Origin: Rapana venosa
Taxonomy: Eukaryota > Mollusca > Gastropoda > Neogastropoda > Muricidae
Direction: 5' to 3'
Length of the DNA stretch: 64,000 bases
Assembly: GCA_028751875.1 (NCBI GenBank)
Contig: CM054140.1
Coordinates: 9,099,955-9,163,954, forward strand
The notes under the pieces were generated by a model that was given only the letters and a program-made list of their open reading frames with translations, ran no database searches and was not told where the DNA came from. Positions 1 through 13,360 of this stretch are shown piece after piece (the stretch's first letter is position 1; every line of letters begins with the position of its first letter). The translations under genes were made by a program, and so were the position numbers.

Positions 1-462
1 GATTTCTTGGGCTTCAAGGTATTGAGGGCTTCTTCTAATTTTATTCTGTCTTAGGGTGGACTGTACATGTGCTCTGGAGGGCCTTTGTCGCCTTGGTAGT
101 TCTTCATGTCATCATGAGTTTGCCTTTTCCTATCTTCAGGTAGGCTTACCGCGATACTGCAGACCTGCTGGCAGCTGTCTATGAAGCAGTTTGCTGCACT
201 CCTCCCTGTCTCTATCTTCTGGTCTCTCATAGTCACACCAAGAGCTGCATTTGCGTCCCCCTTGCTTTGGTGAGCTTTCAGAGCTTGTTGCCATCTCTGT
301 CAAGGCTCAACTTGTCTGTCTTCTCCTTACAACTGAACTCACTGAACATTGCAGCTTGGATACAGGCCTTTCTTTACTTAGCTGGCAGAGCAGGCATGGA
401 AGGCTACGTTGTTCTCCAGTGTTTTTACCTCCTATAGGGTTCTGGCAACCTCACAGGGGGGT
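1..462. other. Intergenic sequence downstream of NRDC, no gene seen
   Basis: Short frames only, no recognisable domain or splice-linked exon. Confidence 0.5.
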
Positions 463-810
463 GGGATAGCCTAGTGGTTAGAAGATTGCGCTCGCAATCT
501 GACAACCCAGGTTCGATTCCCATTCAAGGGGATATTTTCCCCTGGAGTTAACATCAGTGCCGACTCCACTCTCCCCAAAAGTCTGGATGAGACTATAAAC
601 CGAGGCCCTGTGTGCGAGTGAACGCAGAACACCTTGTGCACATGTTAAATCCTGTTCCGCTTTTCGTAAGAGTAGGCCATTGTGTGCCGGTGGGAACAGA
701 TGACAAAATTTACCAAACTGTATACACACGGGGACTGGATGTAAAAAAGCACATAAGTGCTTATTTCATTATCCTCGATATAAAATAACAAATTTTAAAA
801 AAATAAATAA
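463..810 (+). repeat. SINE, type S1 (full length)
   Basis: Reference copy of S1. A tRNA-like head GGGATAGCCTAGTGGTTAGA (A box) and GGTTCGATTCC (B box). Then the shared core (GACTATAAACCGAGGCCCTG and GAGTAGGCCATTGTGTGCCG). Then the S1 tail GCACATAAGTGCTTAT with an A-rich end. Confidence 0.85.
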
Positions 811-1189
811 AACTCTCAAGTTCCTATAACTTGGTTGAGATTTCCTGAGGTTCTGTTGATGTTGTAATTGTACACTTTGATGTCAGTCAGGTCTTTACAA
901 CAGTCATGGGTGAAGTAAGAACATGTCTTCCAGCCAGCAGCTTTCTTACAGCTTCGTCTCAGAAAAGTTTGGGGTTTGTTGGACCTGTCCTGAAGGATGA
1001 TGGTCATTGATAGTGATACTGACCTGTGGTCACTCCCTCTGTACTTTTCTGCTGGGTTTTATTTCCCCCATTGCGGTCTTTGGCAGCAAAAGGCTAAAAA
1101 TCTGGGGTAGGTGTATTACATGTCTTGTAGTGTATTGTGTCGTATCATATTGCTTTGTATTGTATTGTACTGTATATAACTTTCAGTCA

Positions 1190-1265
1190 CACCAGAGTTC
1201 CATGTGTGGAATTTGGGCTGCTCCTCTCTGGGGAGAGTGCACGGCCACAAGAGCTATGCCAGCAA
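1190..1265 (-). repeat. SINE type S3 tail fragment
   Basis: GGGCTGCTCCTCTCTGGGGA and GCCACAAGAGC match the 3' end of the S3 family. Confidence 0.6.
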
Positions 1266-1325
1266 TTTAAAAATATTTGTTTTCCTGTCTGCATGTTGTT
1301 TTTTGTCCCCTCTCTCTCTCTCTGT

Positions 1326-1672
1326 TAGTTCCTTGGCTACAGTTCTGAAGTTCACCAATGGTGAGATTTTGCACATGTGACTGCTTTTGCCCACCAATGA
1401 AGGTGGCCACATTCCAACTTGAAGGATGTATGCTGGGTATGTTCATGTTTCCATAACCCACTGAATGCTGACATGAAATATGGGATCTTTAACATGCATA
1501 TTTCATCTATTGCATGTGCATGTGCACACACATTTCTGCACTTGAAGTTGACCTGGGAGATTGTAAAAAATCCCCGTCCTTAATTCACCAGATGCCACCC
1601 AGATTCGAATCCACAACTTCATGAACCCACAGGATTGAAGTTGAACAGTCTTAACCACTCGGCTGTAGCATT
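1326..1672 (-). repeat. SINE, type S2 (near full length)
   Basis: Minus strand. The tail end TTCACCAATGGTGAGATTTT is followed by the body and the head complement CTTAACCACTCGGCTGTAGC. The tail motif around TCACCATTGGTGA is shared by all S2-tailed copies. Confidence 0.8.
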
Positions 1673-2164
1673 TGTATAGCTTGTATCACAGCAAGCAGAT
1701 CCTACTAATACCAATATAGTTTTTTCTCTCTTGATTAATTGCTTGGAAAGCTACATTCACACATTCACTTGAAAAAAATCATGACTTCTTCAAAAAGGAA
1801 ACAAAACACAGGATTTCCAGCAGATATTTACTTCCCAGAATTGCTTTGCTGTTTCTTTGCCTGTACAAATATACACTTCTAAAAACAATGACTGGTCAAT
1901 GACTAATTTCTGGTATATCTAGCTCTACTTTTTTCCACTCCAGCCATGACAATATAAAATAGTGTCATTTTCTTCTGAACAACAACAACAATAATCAAGT
2001 GAGTATGTTGACAAATCTAAAATCTTATTTTCTGAACAACAGCAACAACAATAAATAAGTCAGTACACTGAAGCCACACCAAATCAATAAAATACCAAAT
2101 CTGAGACACTCTATTTGCGCGTTTTCAATGCCCTACAAAAATCTAAAACCATTGCAGACCATCA

Positions 2165-2595
2165 GATAATTACAGAGAGAGAGAGACAGACAGACAGAAA
2201 AGAGAGAGAGGAGAGAGAGAGAGAGAGGGGGAGGGAGGGAGAGACAGAGAGAGAGAGATCAAATCAAATCAAACAGTGAGGGACAGTGAATACACTCATG
2301 TGAATTTTTTACATCCAGTCCCCACCCTTATCAGGGATAACATCATTATAGAAAAAAATCCAAACCCAAAAGTAAACTAAAAACAAAAATAGAAAAACAA
2401 CAAGGATAAAAACACAAAAAAGCACACACACACACATGCACACACACACACAGAAAAACAAATAATGACAACAATAATAATAAAGCAAATAAGCAAGCAG
2501 CAAACACATTACAAAAGAGAGAGAGCGAGAGAGAGAAAGAGACAGACAGACAAACAGGCAGACAGACAGGCAGACAGACAGAAAAAGAGAATTAG
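2165..2595. repeat. GA-rich, CA and CAGA simple repeats
   Basis: (GA)n-rich 2170-2260, (CA)n 2420-2456, then GACAGACAGA units to 2590, with an S1 tail remnant (minus) at 2295-2350. Confidence 0.8.
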
Positions 2596-2732
2596 TGCTA
2601 ACTACTTTGCAGACTGTTCCTTTCATTAAGAGAACATGGGCAAATTTTCACTGATGTTCCCCTTTGACCATGTAAGTTCAGCAGCATTGTAATCCTAGAT
2701 GACACTTGCTGGGAATATTTGCACTGATAAGA

Positions 2733-3293
2733 CACAGTCAACAACCAAGACACAGTCAAGCAAGACACAATCAAGACACAACCAAGACCCAGTCAACAGC
2801 CAAGACCCTGTTAACAGCCAAGACCCTGTTAACAACTAAGACACAAGTCGACAACCAAGACACAGTCAACAAGCAAGACACAGTCAAGCAAGACACAGTC
2901 AACAAGCAAGACAGTCAAACAAGACACAATCAAGACCCAGTCAACAGCCAAGACCCTGTTAACAACTAAGACACAGTCAACAAGCAAGACACAAGTCGAC
3001 AAGCAAGACACAGTCAACAAGCAAGACACCGTCAACAAGCAAGACACAAGTCGACAACCAAGACACAGTCAACAAGCAAGACACAGTCAACAAGCAAGAC
3101 GCCATCAACAACCAAGAAACAGTCAACAAGCAAGACACAGTCAACAACCAAGACACAGTCAACAAGCAAGACACAGTCAACAAGCAAGACGCCATCAACA
3201 ACCAAGAAACAGTCAACAACCAAGACACAGTCAACAAGCAAGACACAATCAAGCAAAACAGTCAACAACCAAGACAGAGTCAAGCAAGACAAA
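2733..3293. repeat. Minisatellite of about 16-18 bp units
   Basis: Imperfect units of the form GACACAGTCAACAAGCAA repeated about 30 times, with variants (GACCCTGTTAACAGCCAA). Downstream of NRDC. Confidence 0.9.
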
Positions 3294-3334
3294 CACATGA
3301 CTAGATGCCTGCCTATTCTAAATAGTTACATCAA

Positions 3335-3420
3335 AGGCATAAAAAGGAAGGTGGAAGGACGGTTACCTGCCCAACAAGTAAACCGTGAGGTTCTGGGTTC
3401 TAGGAGGGTTCTCTAAAACA
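3335..3420 (+). repeat. SINE type S5 head fragment
   Basis: GGTTACCTGCCCAACAAGTA and GTGAGGTTCTGGGTT match the S5 tRNA-like head. Confidence 0.6.
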
Positions 3421-3733
3421 AGGAATGTACAAAATGATTTTTTTTTTTAAAAGAAAGCCCAAAACCCTAAAACAAAACGCTCTACAACAAGGTTTCAGCA
3501 CCCATCAGATTCACACCACATATTCAGAGAGTAGTGAGAGAGGAAATGGGAACACTACCCATTTGACCTCAATGCTCACTGACAGCAGAAATAACACAGC
3601 TTTTTTTACCCATAAAATCTGGATCATGGAGCTTATCCTTCAAAGTTTTTTCCCCCTCCTCTTATCTACTGAGAGGAGAACAATATAACAGTACAATGAA
3701 AGGTTCAACCTTGCCAATTACTGTTGACAAAAA

Positions 3734-3736
<3 letters not shown>

Positions 3737-3768
<32 letters not shown>

Positions 3769-3785
3769 CACACACACACACACAC
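3737..3785. repeat. (CA)n microsatellite
   Basis: Nearly pure CA run. Confidence 0.9.
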
Positions 3786-3899
3786 CAAAAAAGAGGAAAG
3801 TCAGACCAGGTAACGTTAAAGCCAAAAGACAATGTTCTTCTCACCTGGCACTGAAATCAACAACCCCCCAAAAAGCAAAGGCAGACGACAAATACAGCC

Positions 3900-5345
3900 T
3901 TTCCAATAAATGGATACAAAAATTTTATTTTAAAAGGCAGGTTACAAAATATTAGTGCATGAATACAGCTATAAAAAATCTTTATAATCTGTACATCAGC
4001 AAAATGGACTTAAATGCCTTCTGAAAACTACACTACTGCAATAGCAGTTTATTTTCATCGAATCACTACATCACAGCTCCTTCTGAAAGGGTAGATCTAT
4101 ATTTCTCCACTGTTTTCTATTTCAATCGCTGATAAGATTCTCTAAGAAATTCCACTTCACTCATTTTAATATCATTTTCCTTTCCCCTTTACGTATAGGA
4201 GTATGCCAGCTCATTCTTCTTTTGCTATCTTTGTAAACATCTCATTTCTTGTACAGTCAGTTTTACATATGTGACAGTTTAAAGCGTTACTTATGGCAAG
4301 GTAGTGCATGAACATATTAACCGGTTTCACATATATGAAAACATGCATGTTTGCCAACATAAACACTCTCAATAACCCATTTTCTTTTTCTCTCTGCATC
4401 TCTCTCTTTTATACACAAAAACCACATGATACACATTCTGACATCCAGATGCATGTACAGATATGCATGGACGTGTCACAATGCTTGCATATGCATAAAC
4501 ACACATCTGAAAACTTTGACACACACAAGACCACACACACACAAAACCACACATATAATGCAAGAATGCTGACACAACACACACGCATACACACACATGC
4601 ATACAAACCACACAAATAAATACATGCAAGAATGTTGATACAACACAACACACACACAAAACACCAGGACCAGTCACCGTTGAAATCTAATTCAGACCCA
4701 AATTTTACAAAAATATGCACCGCTGACTTTCACCAACAGAATAAACATCTCCTTCAAATGATATTTTTCTTGAGAAATAAATCACAGCACACAACAGACA
4801 TCTTCCACCAGCCTGAAACACAGACAGACTCCTTGGGAGGCGGGATAGCCTAGTGGTGAAAGCATTGAGCTGACAATCTGAGGGCTCAGGTTTGAGCCAT
4901 TACCATATTCACATTTAAAGGGATTTTTTCACCTGGAGTTAACATCAGCACTGATTCCTCTCCCCTTAAAGTCCTTTGCATGAGGGTATGATTAAACTGA
5001 AGTCCTGTGCGCGAATGCACGTTGAACATCTTAGGCACACACGTTAAAACCTCTTCTGTCATTAGGAAGAGTAGGCCATTTCATGCCAATAGGAAGAGAT
5101 ACATGTACACACCTCAGGCATGAGCATGCATCCATGTGAAGGCATGTTTACCTTTTCAGCAATCCCATCCATGCTCACTGACATGAGGGCCAAACACAAA
5201 CATCTCCCTATACAGGTAAACACACACACACGCACGCATGCACACACACTATACAGGCTTAAAGATATGATCCAACAGACCAGTCTACTGTCTCACTATC
5301 CATTCCTGATGGCACTGCACATCTGCAACACCTGTACAGGGACTG
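3900..5345 (-). other. NRDC: Probable NRDC 3' UTR with candidate poly(A) signals
   Basis: Downstream of the stop, AATAAA occurs on the coding strand at 4053-4048 and 3929-3924. The AT-rich, non-repetitive sequence at 3900-4200 looks like a transcript end. The UTR would include a SINE copy at 4833-5105. The end is not proven. Confidence 0.35.
4833..5105 (+). repeat. SINE, type S1 (diverged, tail lost)
   Basis: Head GGCGGGATAGCCTAGTGGTG, then shared core. It lies within the probable NRDC 3' UTR, antisense to the gene. Confidence 0.75.
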
Positions 5346-5531
5346 CTAGGCGGTGAGTTTGGAGATGGGATACAGCCGAAGACCTTGCCGAAAGTCCGCA
5401 ATGTCGGTGATGAAGCCTTCTCCTTCACACAGGAGGTTGAGGAAGTGACCGTTCTCATCCACGCCAGTGGAGCCATAGGAAATGTCTTCCACCTCCATTG
5501 TCTCGGCCGCACTATGTTTGCACCCCTCCAC
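5346..5531 (-). CDS. NRDC: NRDC terminal coding exon 32 with stop
   Basis: Acceptor GGATGGCAG. Encodes [40 protein letters not shown] and [15 protein letters not shown], then TAG at 5348-5346. The ITDI-x-x-F...L-x-LYP-x-x-K end is the conserved C-terminus of nardilysins. Confidence 0.95.
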   Translation of the reverse strand: MEGCKHSAAETMEVEDISYGSTGVDENGHFLNLLCEGEGFITDIADFRQGLRLYPISKLTA

Positions 5532-8500
5532 CTGCCATCCCAAACCACAATACCTTGGACTTGTGTGCTTGGTCTTCAACAAACTGGTGTTGGCTCTTCA
5601 TTTAATTCAACCCTCAGCCTTCACTTCACTGGCTTCCGCCATGGGCATGCCAGGGGCCTGTCAGTATAAACAACATCCCCACCTTCTGGACATTCTATGC
5701 TAAGAATTTTCTCTTTTCTATCCCTCTCTTTCGTTTCTGCCTTGTTCCTTTTCTTTCTGACGCCTCCTTCTTGCCTATTTTCTGCCTTTGTGGTTCATTC
5801 TCCTGCCTTTTGTTCTAAAAAGGCATAAGATAACCTTTCTCTACCATGCCAAGTCTAATGTCAGGTGCTTAACAGCAGCCCGATGCATTTTTGTTCATGT
5901 GACAGACAACAGTGGCTGCTGTCTGAGCATTCAAAGAAGGAGAAGAGGAAGAAGAAGAAGACTTCATTGGCTTTCTTTTTATTTCCAGTCTGATCTTATC
6001 TGACATCTCAGAGTTCCTACTAAGGTGCTAATCTTGATCTTACCAAGCAATCATACACCCTGTCTCCTTCTGCTGCACACCCCCCCCCCCCCCTTTTATT
6101 CATTGAACTTCTTTCATTCATTTTTAAATGCTTTGCTCATAACCTATATATCCCCAATGTCAGAAAGTGGCTACCTTCATGATGGGCAAAAACAGTCGCA
6201 TACACAAAATCTCCACCATTGGTGAACCTTGGAGTTGTAGTCGAGGACCAAACAAACAGAAATGAAGAAATTTTTTTAAGTTACATGAATTTCTCTAATT
6301 TCAGACAATAATACAGTAAGTCATTGAATCCATATTGATATTGGCAACTGTTAATTTCTGGACATTGTGATTTGAGGCTCATGGGGAGAGCCCCCACACT
6401 AAACAACCCTCCCTGATGTCTGAAGGAAAATAAGAGAAGCTAACCAGCCTAGCATCAGACAGCAAAAAAACCTTCAATCCAGTCCAATCCTGTTGTTTAC
6501 AGCCCTGCCGACCACAGAGACCAAAAACCTTTAAATGTATCAACACCCAAAGGCACTAAAGATTTCCCTTTACACTTTCAAATTCCTTGAAAGCAGTTAC
6601 TGGCGAGTGGAAAACATGCAAGGAATGATTAAAATTAAATAGCCTTAAAAACCAAAAACCTGAAAGATTTGAGTAACTACTCCACCAAGTAATTTTGCAC
6701 AGATCTCCTTGTCATTGAATTTCAGTTTGAAAGGTATTGGGGCAAAATAGAATCGATAAAGCAATTTATCAAAGAATGTTTCCCCAAAGGCACAAGTGAC
6801 GCTAACACTCCAATGATTTTTTTATGTGAATACCTGACAATGCCTGTGGCATAATGCATTGCTGCAGTTGCATCAATATGGTGGAGGTTTTTACCCATGA
6901 GCTCTTACAAATTTTTTCCCCTCAGAATGGCTGGGTTTACTTTGAAGATTATAATATTTTTCCAAAGACATTTTTCAAACTCCAGCCCTGTATCAGTATA
7001 TGATTTTAAACCAAAACAGAGAATCACAAAAACAGCACAGACAAATTTTTAAACAGAAAAAAAGGGCACTAATGAAAGATACAGCAATACTATATAGGAC
7101 ATACTTTTTCCTGAAACCTTATAACCTGTTTGTCTATTTCATGACCCTTCTGTGAACAGTAGCAGAGCGCAGAAATTACTGACGCCATTTTCAACAGTTG
7201 TGGATGCCTCCTTTCCAGCCTACCACCTTCTTTTCAACTTCCTTCGCTCCGTCCCGCTGCAGGGATCATGCCCATGGGAATGAAGGTCTCATGGATCATG
7301 GATTCTCTCAGTCCCTTGACAGATGCTTTAGCTGAGTGGTTAAGACTGTTTGACTTCAATACAATGGGCCCATGACCTCTTGGGTTTGAATCCTGGTGGT
7401 GTCTGGTGAATTAAAGGTGGGGACATTTGTGACCTCCCAGGTCAACTTCAAGTGCAGACCTACCAGTGCCTTAATTCCCTTCGGGTATATACACATACAG
7501 AAGATCAAATATGCACGTTAAGGATCCCGTAATTCATGTCTGTGTTCAGTGGGTTGTGAAAACACAACCATACCCACGAAGTCGGAATGCAGCTACCTTC
7601 ATGGTGGGGGGCAAAAACGGCCGCAAGCGCAAAATCTCACCATTGATGAACCTCAGAGCTCTAGCCAAAGACACACACACAAAATTAAAAAAAAAATAAT
7701 TTCTTGAAAATCAGCTGGAGCTCAGACTGCGGGGGCTTTTCTCACCTGGAAACTGATGTGGCGGTGAGAGGGATCCATGTACTTCTGGTACCAGGCTTTC
7801 AACTCCGGTTGAGTGATCGACCTCAGGGTTTCAATCTGAAGTCACCCAGTAACAGGTGGTCAACATACACACATATCAATCAACAGACTTAAAAGAGTGT
7901 ATGCAAGCACACATATACACATAATTATACATACATGCACAACATATAAATGCACGTCTACATACACGCAAAGCAGAAAAATACAAAGACATGCACACAC
8001 ATACAGTCGCAAACACACAGTCCCAAACACACCACACACACACACACAGAGTGTCACACACACAGAATGACACACACAAACACACACACACAGTGTCACA
8101 CACACAGAATGACACACACAAACACACACACACAGAGTGTCACACACACAGAATGACACACACAAACCACACACACACACAGACCCCCTACAGCCTGAAG
8201 GTAGGCACTAACAGACTAACCTACCTCTCTCTCCTGACGATCAAACACATAGTTCCTGTCCAGCACCTCTTGCCAGAAGCGCGCTGTTTCATCCCCCAGT
8301 TGGGTGTCCTCTACCTGCTTGGCTGTCACCACCGAATTCACCTGCAACCACACACTGTCATGGCCAATGACACCTTACAATACACAGAAAAGATTTTTCA
8401 CAATGTTTTAAAATTCACCTGCAACCACACACTGTCATGGCCAATGACACCTTACAATACACAGAACAGATTTTTCACAATGTTTTAAAATTCACCTGCA

Positions 8501-11500
8501 ACCACACACTGTCATGGCCAATGACACCTTACAATACACAGAACAGATTTTTCACAATGTTTTTAAATTCACCTGCAACCACACACTGTCATGGCCAATG
8601 ACACCTTACAATACACAGAACAGATTTTTCACAATGTTTTTAAATTCACCTGCAACCACACACTGTCATGGCCAATGACACCTTACAATACACAGAAAAG
8701 ATTTTTCACAATGTTTTTTATTCATTCCTCGGCTAGAGCTCCAAGGTTCACCAAAAGTGAGATTTTGCGTATGCAACTGTTTTTTGCCCGCCACAAAGGT
8801 AGCAGCATCTCAACTTCAGGGATAGAAATTTATAAAAAATACTTTAAAAAAGAGGGACTCCCTCCTCCCCACCCTTCCTAATGCACAAAGGCTGGCATTC
8901 TTTTTTTGTTGTTGTTGGTCCTTGCCTAGAGCTCCAAGATTCACCAACGGTGAGATTTGTATATGCAGCTGTTTTCTGCCCATCAGTGTGCATGCATTTT
9001 TAAAAAATGTTGCCATCCATTCCTACCAACATGCAATGGCCTGCTCTACTGAATGGCAGCTCTGAGGTTCACCAAAGGTGAGATTTTGCATATGCAACCA
9101 TTTGTTTGACCATCAAGGTAGCCGCATTCCATCTTTGGCGGTGATACCTTCTTTGTTGAACGCTCAGACAGCAGCTATTATTGTCTGTCATACCAGTGAA
9201 AATGTGTTGTGCTGCCGTTAAGCGCCTGACAAGTCAGGCCCAGCGCATCTGACTTCAGAGTGGGAGAGAATTGTCATCTTTACAGGTTGTTGTTTTTTTA
9301 AAAGACAGGAGAATGGAGAAAATAGACAAGGAGGCGACAGGAGAAAAAGGAAGAAGGCAGAAACGAAGAGTGATAGAAAAAAGGGAATTCCTCACAGAGA
9401 CTTTCCAGAAACGGGGGATGCTATTTACACCGATAGGCCCCCAGCATCCCCATGGTGGGCGGTGGAAGGGGGAGTGGGGGATGCTGGGAGGGGTGATGAT
9501 GTCTAAACTCAATACTAGTTTTTAATGTGTACGCAAGATGTTCTGTGCACATATGCACAATGGGCCTCAGTTTATAGTCTCATGCAAAGGACTTTTGGGG
9601 GAGTGGAGTCAGCACTAATGTTAAATCCTGAGTGGGGGGGGGGGGGAGGAAATCTCCTTGAACAGACATCTTCCTTTTACCAGGTCCAAGTGTGGCCAGT
9701 TCCTGCTGTAATTAACACCAGCTGGGCTGGGATGGGGTTGAATAAATAGCAGCTGAGAGCAAGAGCTGAAAGTGGGGGAAACTGACCCCCCCCCCCTGTG
9801 CGCCCCCCATGTCTGAGTATAAAAAGATTTTAAGAAGGAGAGTGGCAGGACAGTTAAGATGTTCACCTGCCTAACAAGTGAATCATGAGGTTCTGGGTTC
9901 GATTCCCAGCCTTGCCCTTTTTCCCCCAGTTTGATGAGAAAATCAAGCTGAATGTCAAAGTCCTTTGGATGAGACTATAAACCAAGCCCCCATGCACGAA
10001 TCTATGCAGAACATCTTGCCCACATGCTACAAGCCTAGGAATGGATGACAAAATTTAAAAACTGTATGCATGCAAGGTGCGTTTAGACACCATTCTCGAG
10101 GCTGAAATGTGGCTAGCTAAATGGTGGAGGGGGGGGGTTGGGAGGTGGGGAGGAACTGTCACATACACAAAAATATCACTATTGGTGAACCTCGGAGCTC
10201 TAGCCAAGGAAAGAAAAATAGAAAGTCTTTATAACTGCTATCACCACTGTGAATGAGAAGGAATGGTCTTTCCTCTCTCTTTTCAGGGAAGAAAGGGTGC
10301 CCATCATAGGGCATGATGGAGGCCCAACTCACCAGATCTGTCAAATGATTCAAGGCTTGATGGAGGCACAACTCACCAGATCTGTCAAATGATTCAAGGC
10401 TTGATGGAGGCACAACTCACCAGATCTGTCAAATGATTCAGGGCATGATGGAGGCACAACTCACCAGATCTACAATATGATTCAGGGCATGATGGAGGCA
10501 CAACTCACCAGATCTACAATATGATTCAGGGCATGATGGAGGCACAACTCACCAGATCTACAATATGAATCAGGGCATGATGGAGGCACAACTCACCAGA
10601 TCTACAATATGAATCAGGGCATGATGGAGGCACAACTCACCAGATCTGTAAAATGATTCAGGGTGTGATGGGGACACAACTCACCAGATCTGTAAAATGA
10701 TTCAGGGCATGGTGGAGGCCCAACTCACCAGATCTGCGAAATGACTCTTGGTCATCTTCCTCATGGTTTTCTTGAAGTTCTCCAGGAAGGTGGCTATGTG
10801 ATCCTCCACCTCAGACATCCTGAGGCAAACCATACGACACACATCAATCAGTGATGCTCTTTTGTTCAGCCTACCATGGCATAGCGTCATGGCAAAATTC
10901 TTTCGGGATGGTGCTTGATGGGTGGTTGACGGTGATAGTAGTGGGATATGTGTGTGTGTGTGTGAACATGTGCTTATGAGTGGAAACTATTGAACACTTT
11001 TTGTTTGTTTTTAAACTGCACTTGGACACTTCACTTGAGAGCCATGCATGAACAGACACACTTATCTACAAGAGTGTAGGCATGTGAAAGCACAATCATG
11101 ATTAACACACACACACACACACCTTCCTTATAGACACACACACACATACCATCCACCCACCACCCTCTCCCCACATGCACATCCTCCACACACACACACA
11201 CACCACACACACACACCAACACACACACACACAAAACCACTCCACACCACACTGCATAAGCCCTCATAAGTAGCCAAACTCAGAGACAAACATCTGACTA
11301 CTACTACTACAACAACAGTTTCTACCCAAATTTGTTGGCGTGTGTCTCCACAGTGATGGCGAAACCCAGGATGGCATTGGACTGCACGTGCTGACAGAAG
11401 ACGCTGTAGCCCAGCTGCCGTTCCGTTCGCAGCTTGTTGAACAAGGGCTCCTTCATTCGTGCCTGCCCCCCACACATCAGGATCAGCATGACCATCTACA

Positions 11501-13328
11501 GCCGCATCTACAGCCTGGCATACACCCAGGGTCTGCGTGATTTTGTCGATTCTATGATGATTATTGAGCTCTTTTTCCAAAAAAGAGGATACCACTTTTG
11601 TTGTTGTTGTTCCTCAGTTAGAGTTCAGAGGTTCACCAACGGAGAGACTGCGTGTGTATGCTCCCAACTGCCGACCACTATGATAGCCACATTCCACCTT
11701 CATGGAGATGATGTCGAAACATGACACCAGTGTGCATGTGTTGTTTTAAAAAAAAGATTTTGTCAACCACTTGTACTGACATGCGACGGCATACTCTTCC
11801 GAAAGGGGTTATTTGTGAGCACAAGATGTTCTGCGTGTGTATGTGAATGGGACCTTGGTTTCTAGTCTTATCTGAAGGACTTTCAGGGGACTGGAGTCAG
11901 TACTGATGTTAATTCCAGGAGAAAAATTCTTCTGAACCAGCATCTCAGTGTGGCTTAAACCCATGTCATCAGATTGTGGCTTAAACCCGTGTCATCAGAT
12001 AGCGCGCTCAATGCTCTAACCATTAGGCCATCCCACCCCCTACCTAGATAACAGGATGACAAAATTCACAAAACTGCACACACACGGGGACTGGATGTAA
12101 AAAGGTGCATGAGTGCTTATTCCATTATCCTCAAAATAAAGGAATAAATAAAAAAAATAAAAATAACAGTTTGAGCATTTACATCCACACACCACCAGGC
12201 TGCTTGATTTTGTTAATTATAGGCTGATCACTGAGCTCCCTCGCAAGCAGCAGTGCAGTATGATAATAACAATAATATATGGAATTTACACAGCACTGCA
12301 TCTTGTAAGAACAAATCAAAGCGCTTGCATTCCGCCTATTCTTAAACATGCAATCAATCACAAATAGTTTTAACAAATTCAAATTCACACACACACACAC
12401 ACATGAAGGTTGTACACTTTACAAAGCTGGACAGAGGAACTGATGTATTGCCAAATTCTACTGCAGTTTTGTTACTGAGGAGAGTTAATGTTTGGTCCCT
12501 ATGAGCATGGCTTTAGTTTTATCAGCGTTGATAAACACAGTGACTTGACTTATCCCTGTACTTTTTGAGAAGTCATTGGGGGCACAGCATAGACTTTTTC
12601 AGGCAGTGTTGTGGCAAGCAAGATAAACCTTGCGACACCCATTCTTCTCTTGGGATAACTACACAAAAACTCCAAGAAAAAATACATTCCAAAAAGTTTT
12701 CATTTGAAACTTTCCATACAGACTATGTGATCTTATCACTTCGTAGTTGCTCAATGGAAAAACTGAAAATATGATCTCAAGAAAAGAGAGAAAAAAGAAC
12801 AGAAAAAAAGAAAAGAACAAAAAAAAGAAGAAAAAAACCCAACTTCCCGTACAGTCAAGTCAAAGTCTGAGGATGCTTTTTCTTTCGATGTTGATTTGAC
12901 AGTTGTGGAAAGTAAACCTTACTTCTTTTTTCTTTTTCTTTTTTTTATATTGAGGATAATGGAATAAGCACTTATGTGCTCAGAGCTCTAGCTGAGGAAC
13001 AAAAAACAAAAAATAAAAAAACGCAACAAAACCAATCAGAGATAATTAGATGTTTCCTCTCATGCACACGCTCTGTCTCATGAAGGTACGTACGACCAGC
13101 AGTTCGTTCAGGCAGACGTCGCGAATGGTGCCCGGCCCATGCTGGTAGAAGCTGGTGATGCAGGAGTTAGTGTCCTTGGCATTGACCCCTTTGACTCGGC
13201 ACTGGAGGTCTCCTTTGGGCAGCTTCAGCACCCGTTTCTGGCACAGACACCCGCGTCTGTCACACTCATCCTGTTCGCACTTTGACCAATCACTACATTA
13301 TGGTAGTAGATAAAGAGATAAAGACAGG

Positions 13329-13360
<32 letters not shown>

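Noticed and set aside
463..530. Functional tRNA genes suggested by A and B boxes in many places
   Set aside because: Heads run straight into SINE cores, acceptor stems do not pair, and copies are diverged.
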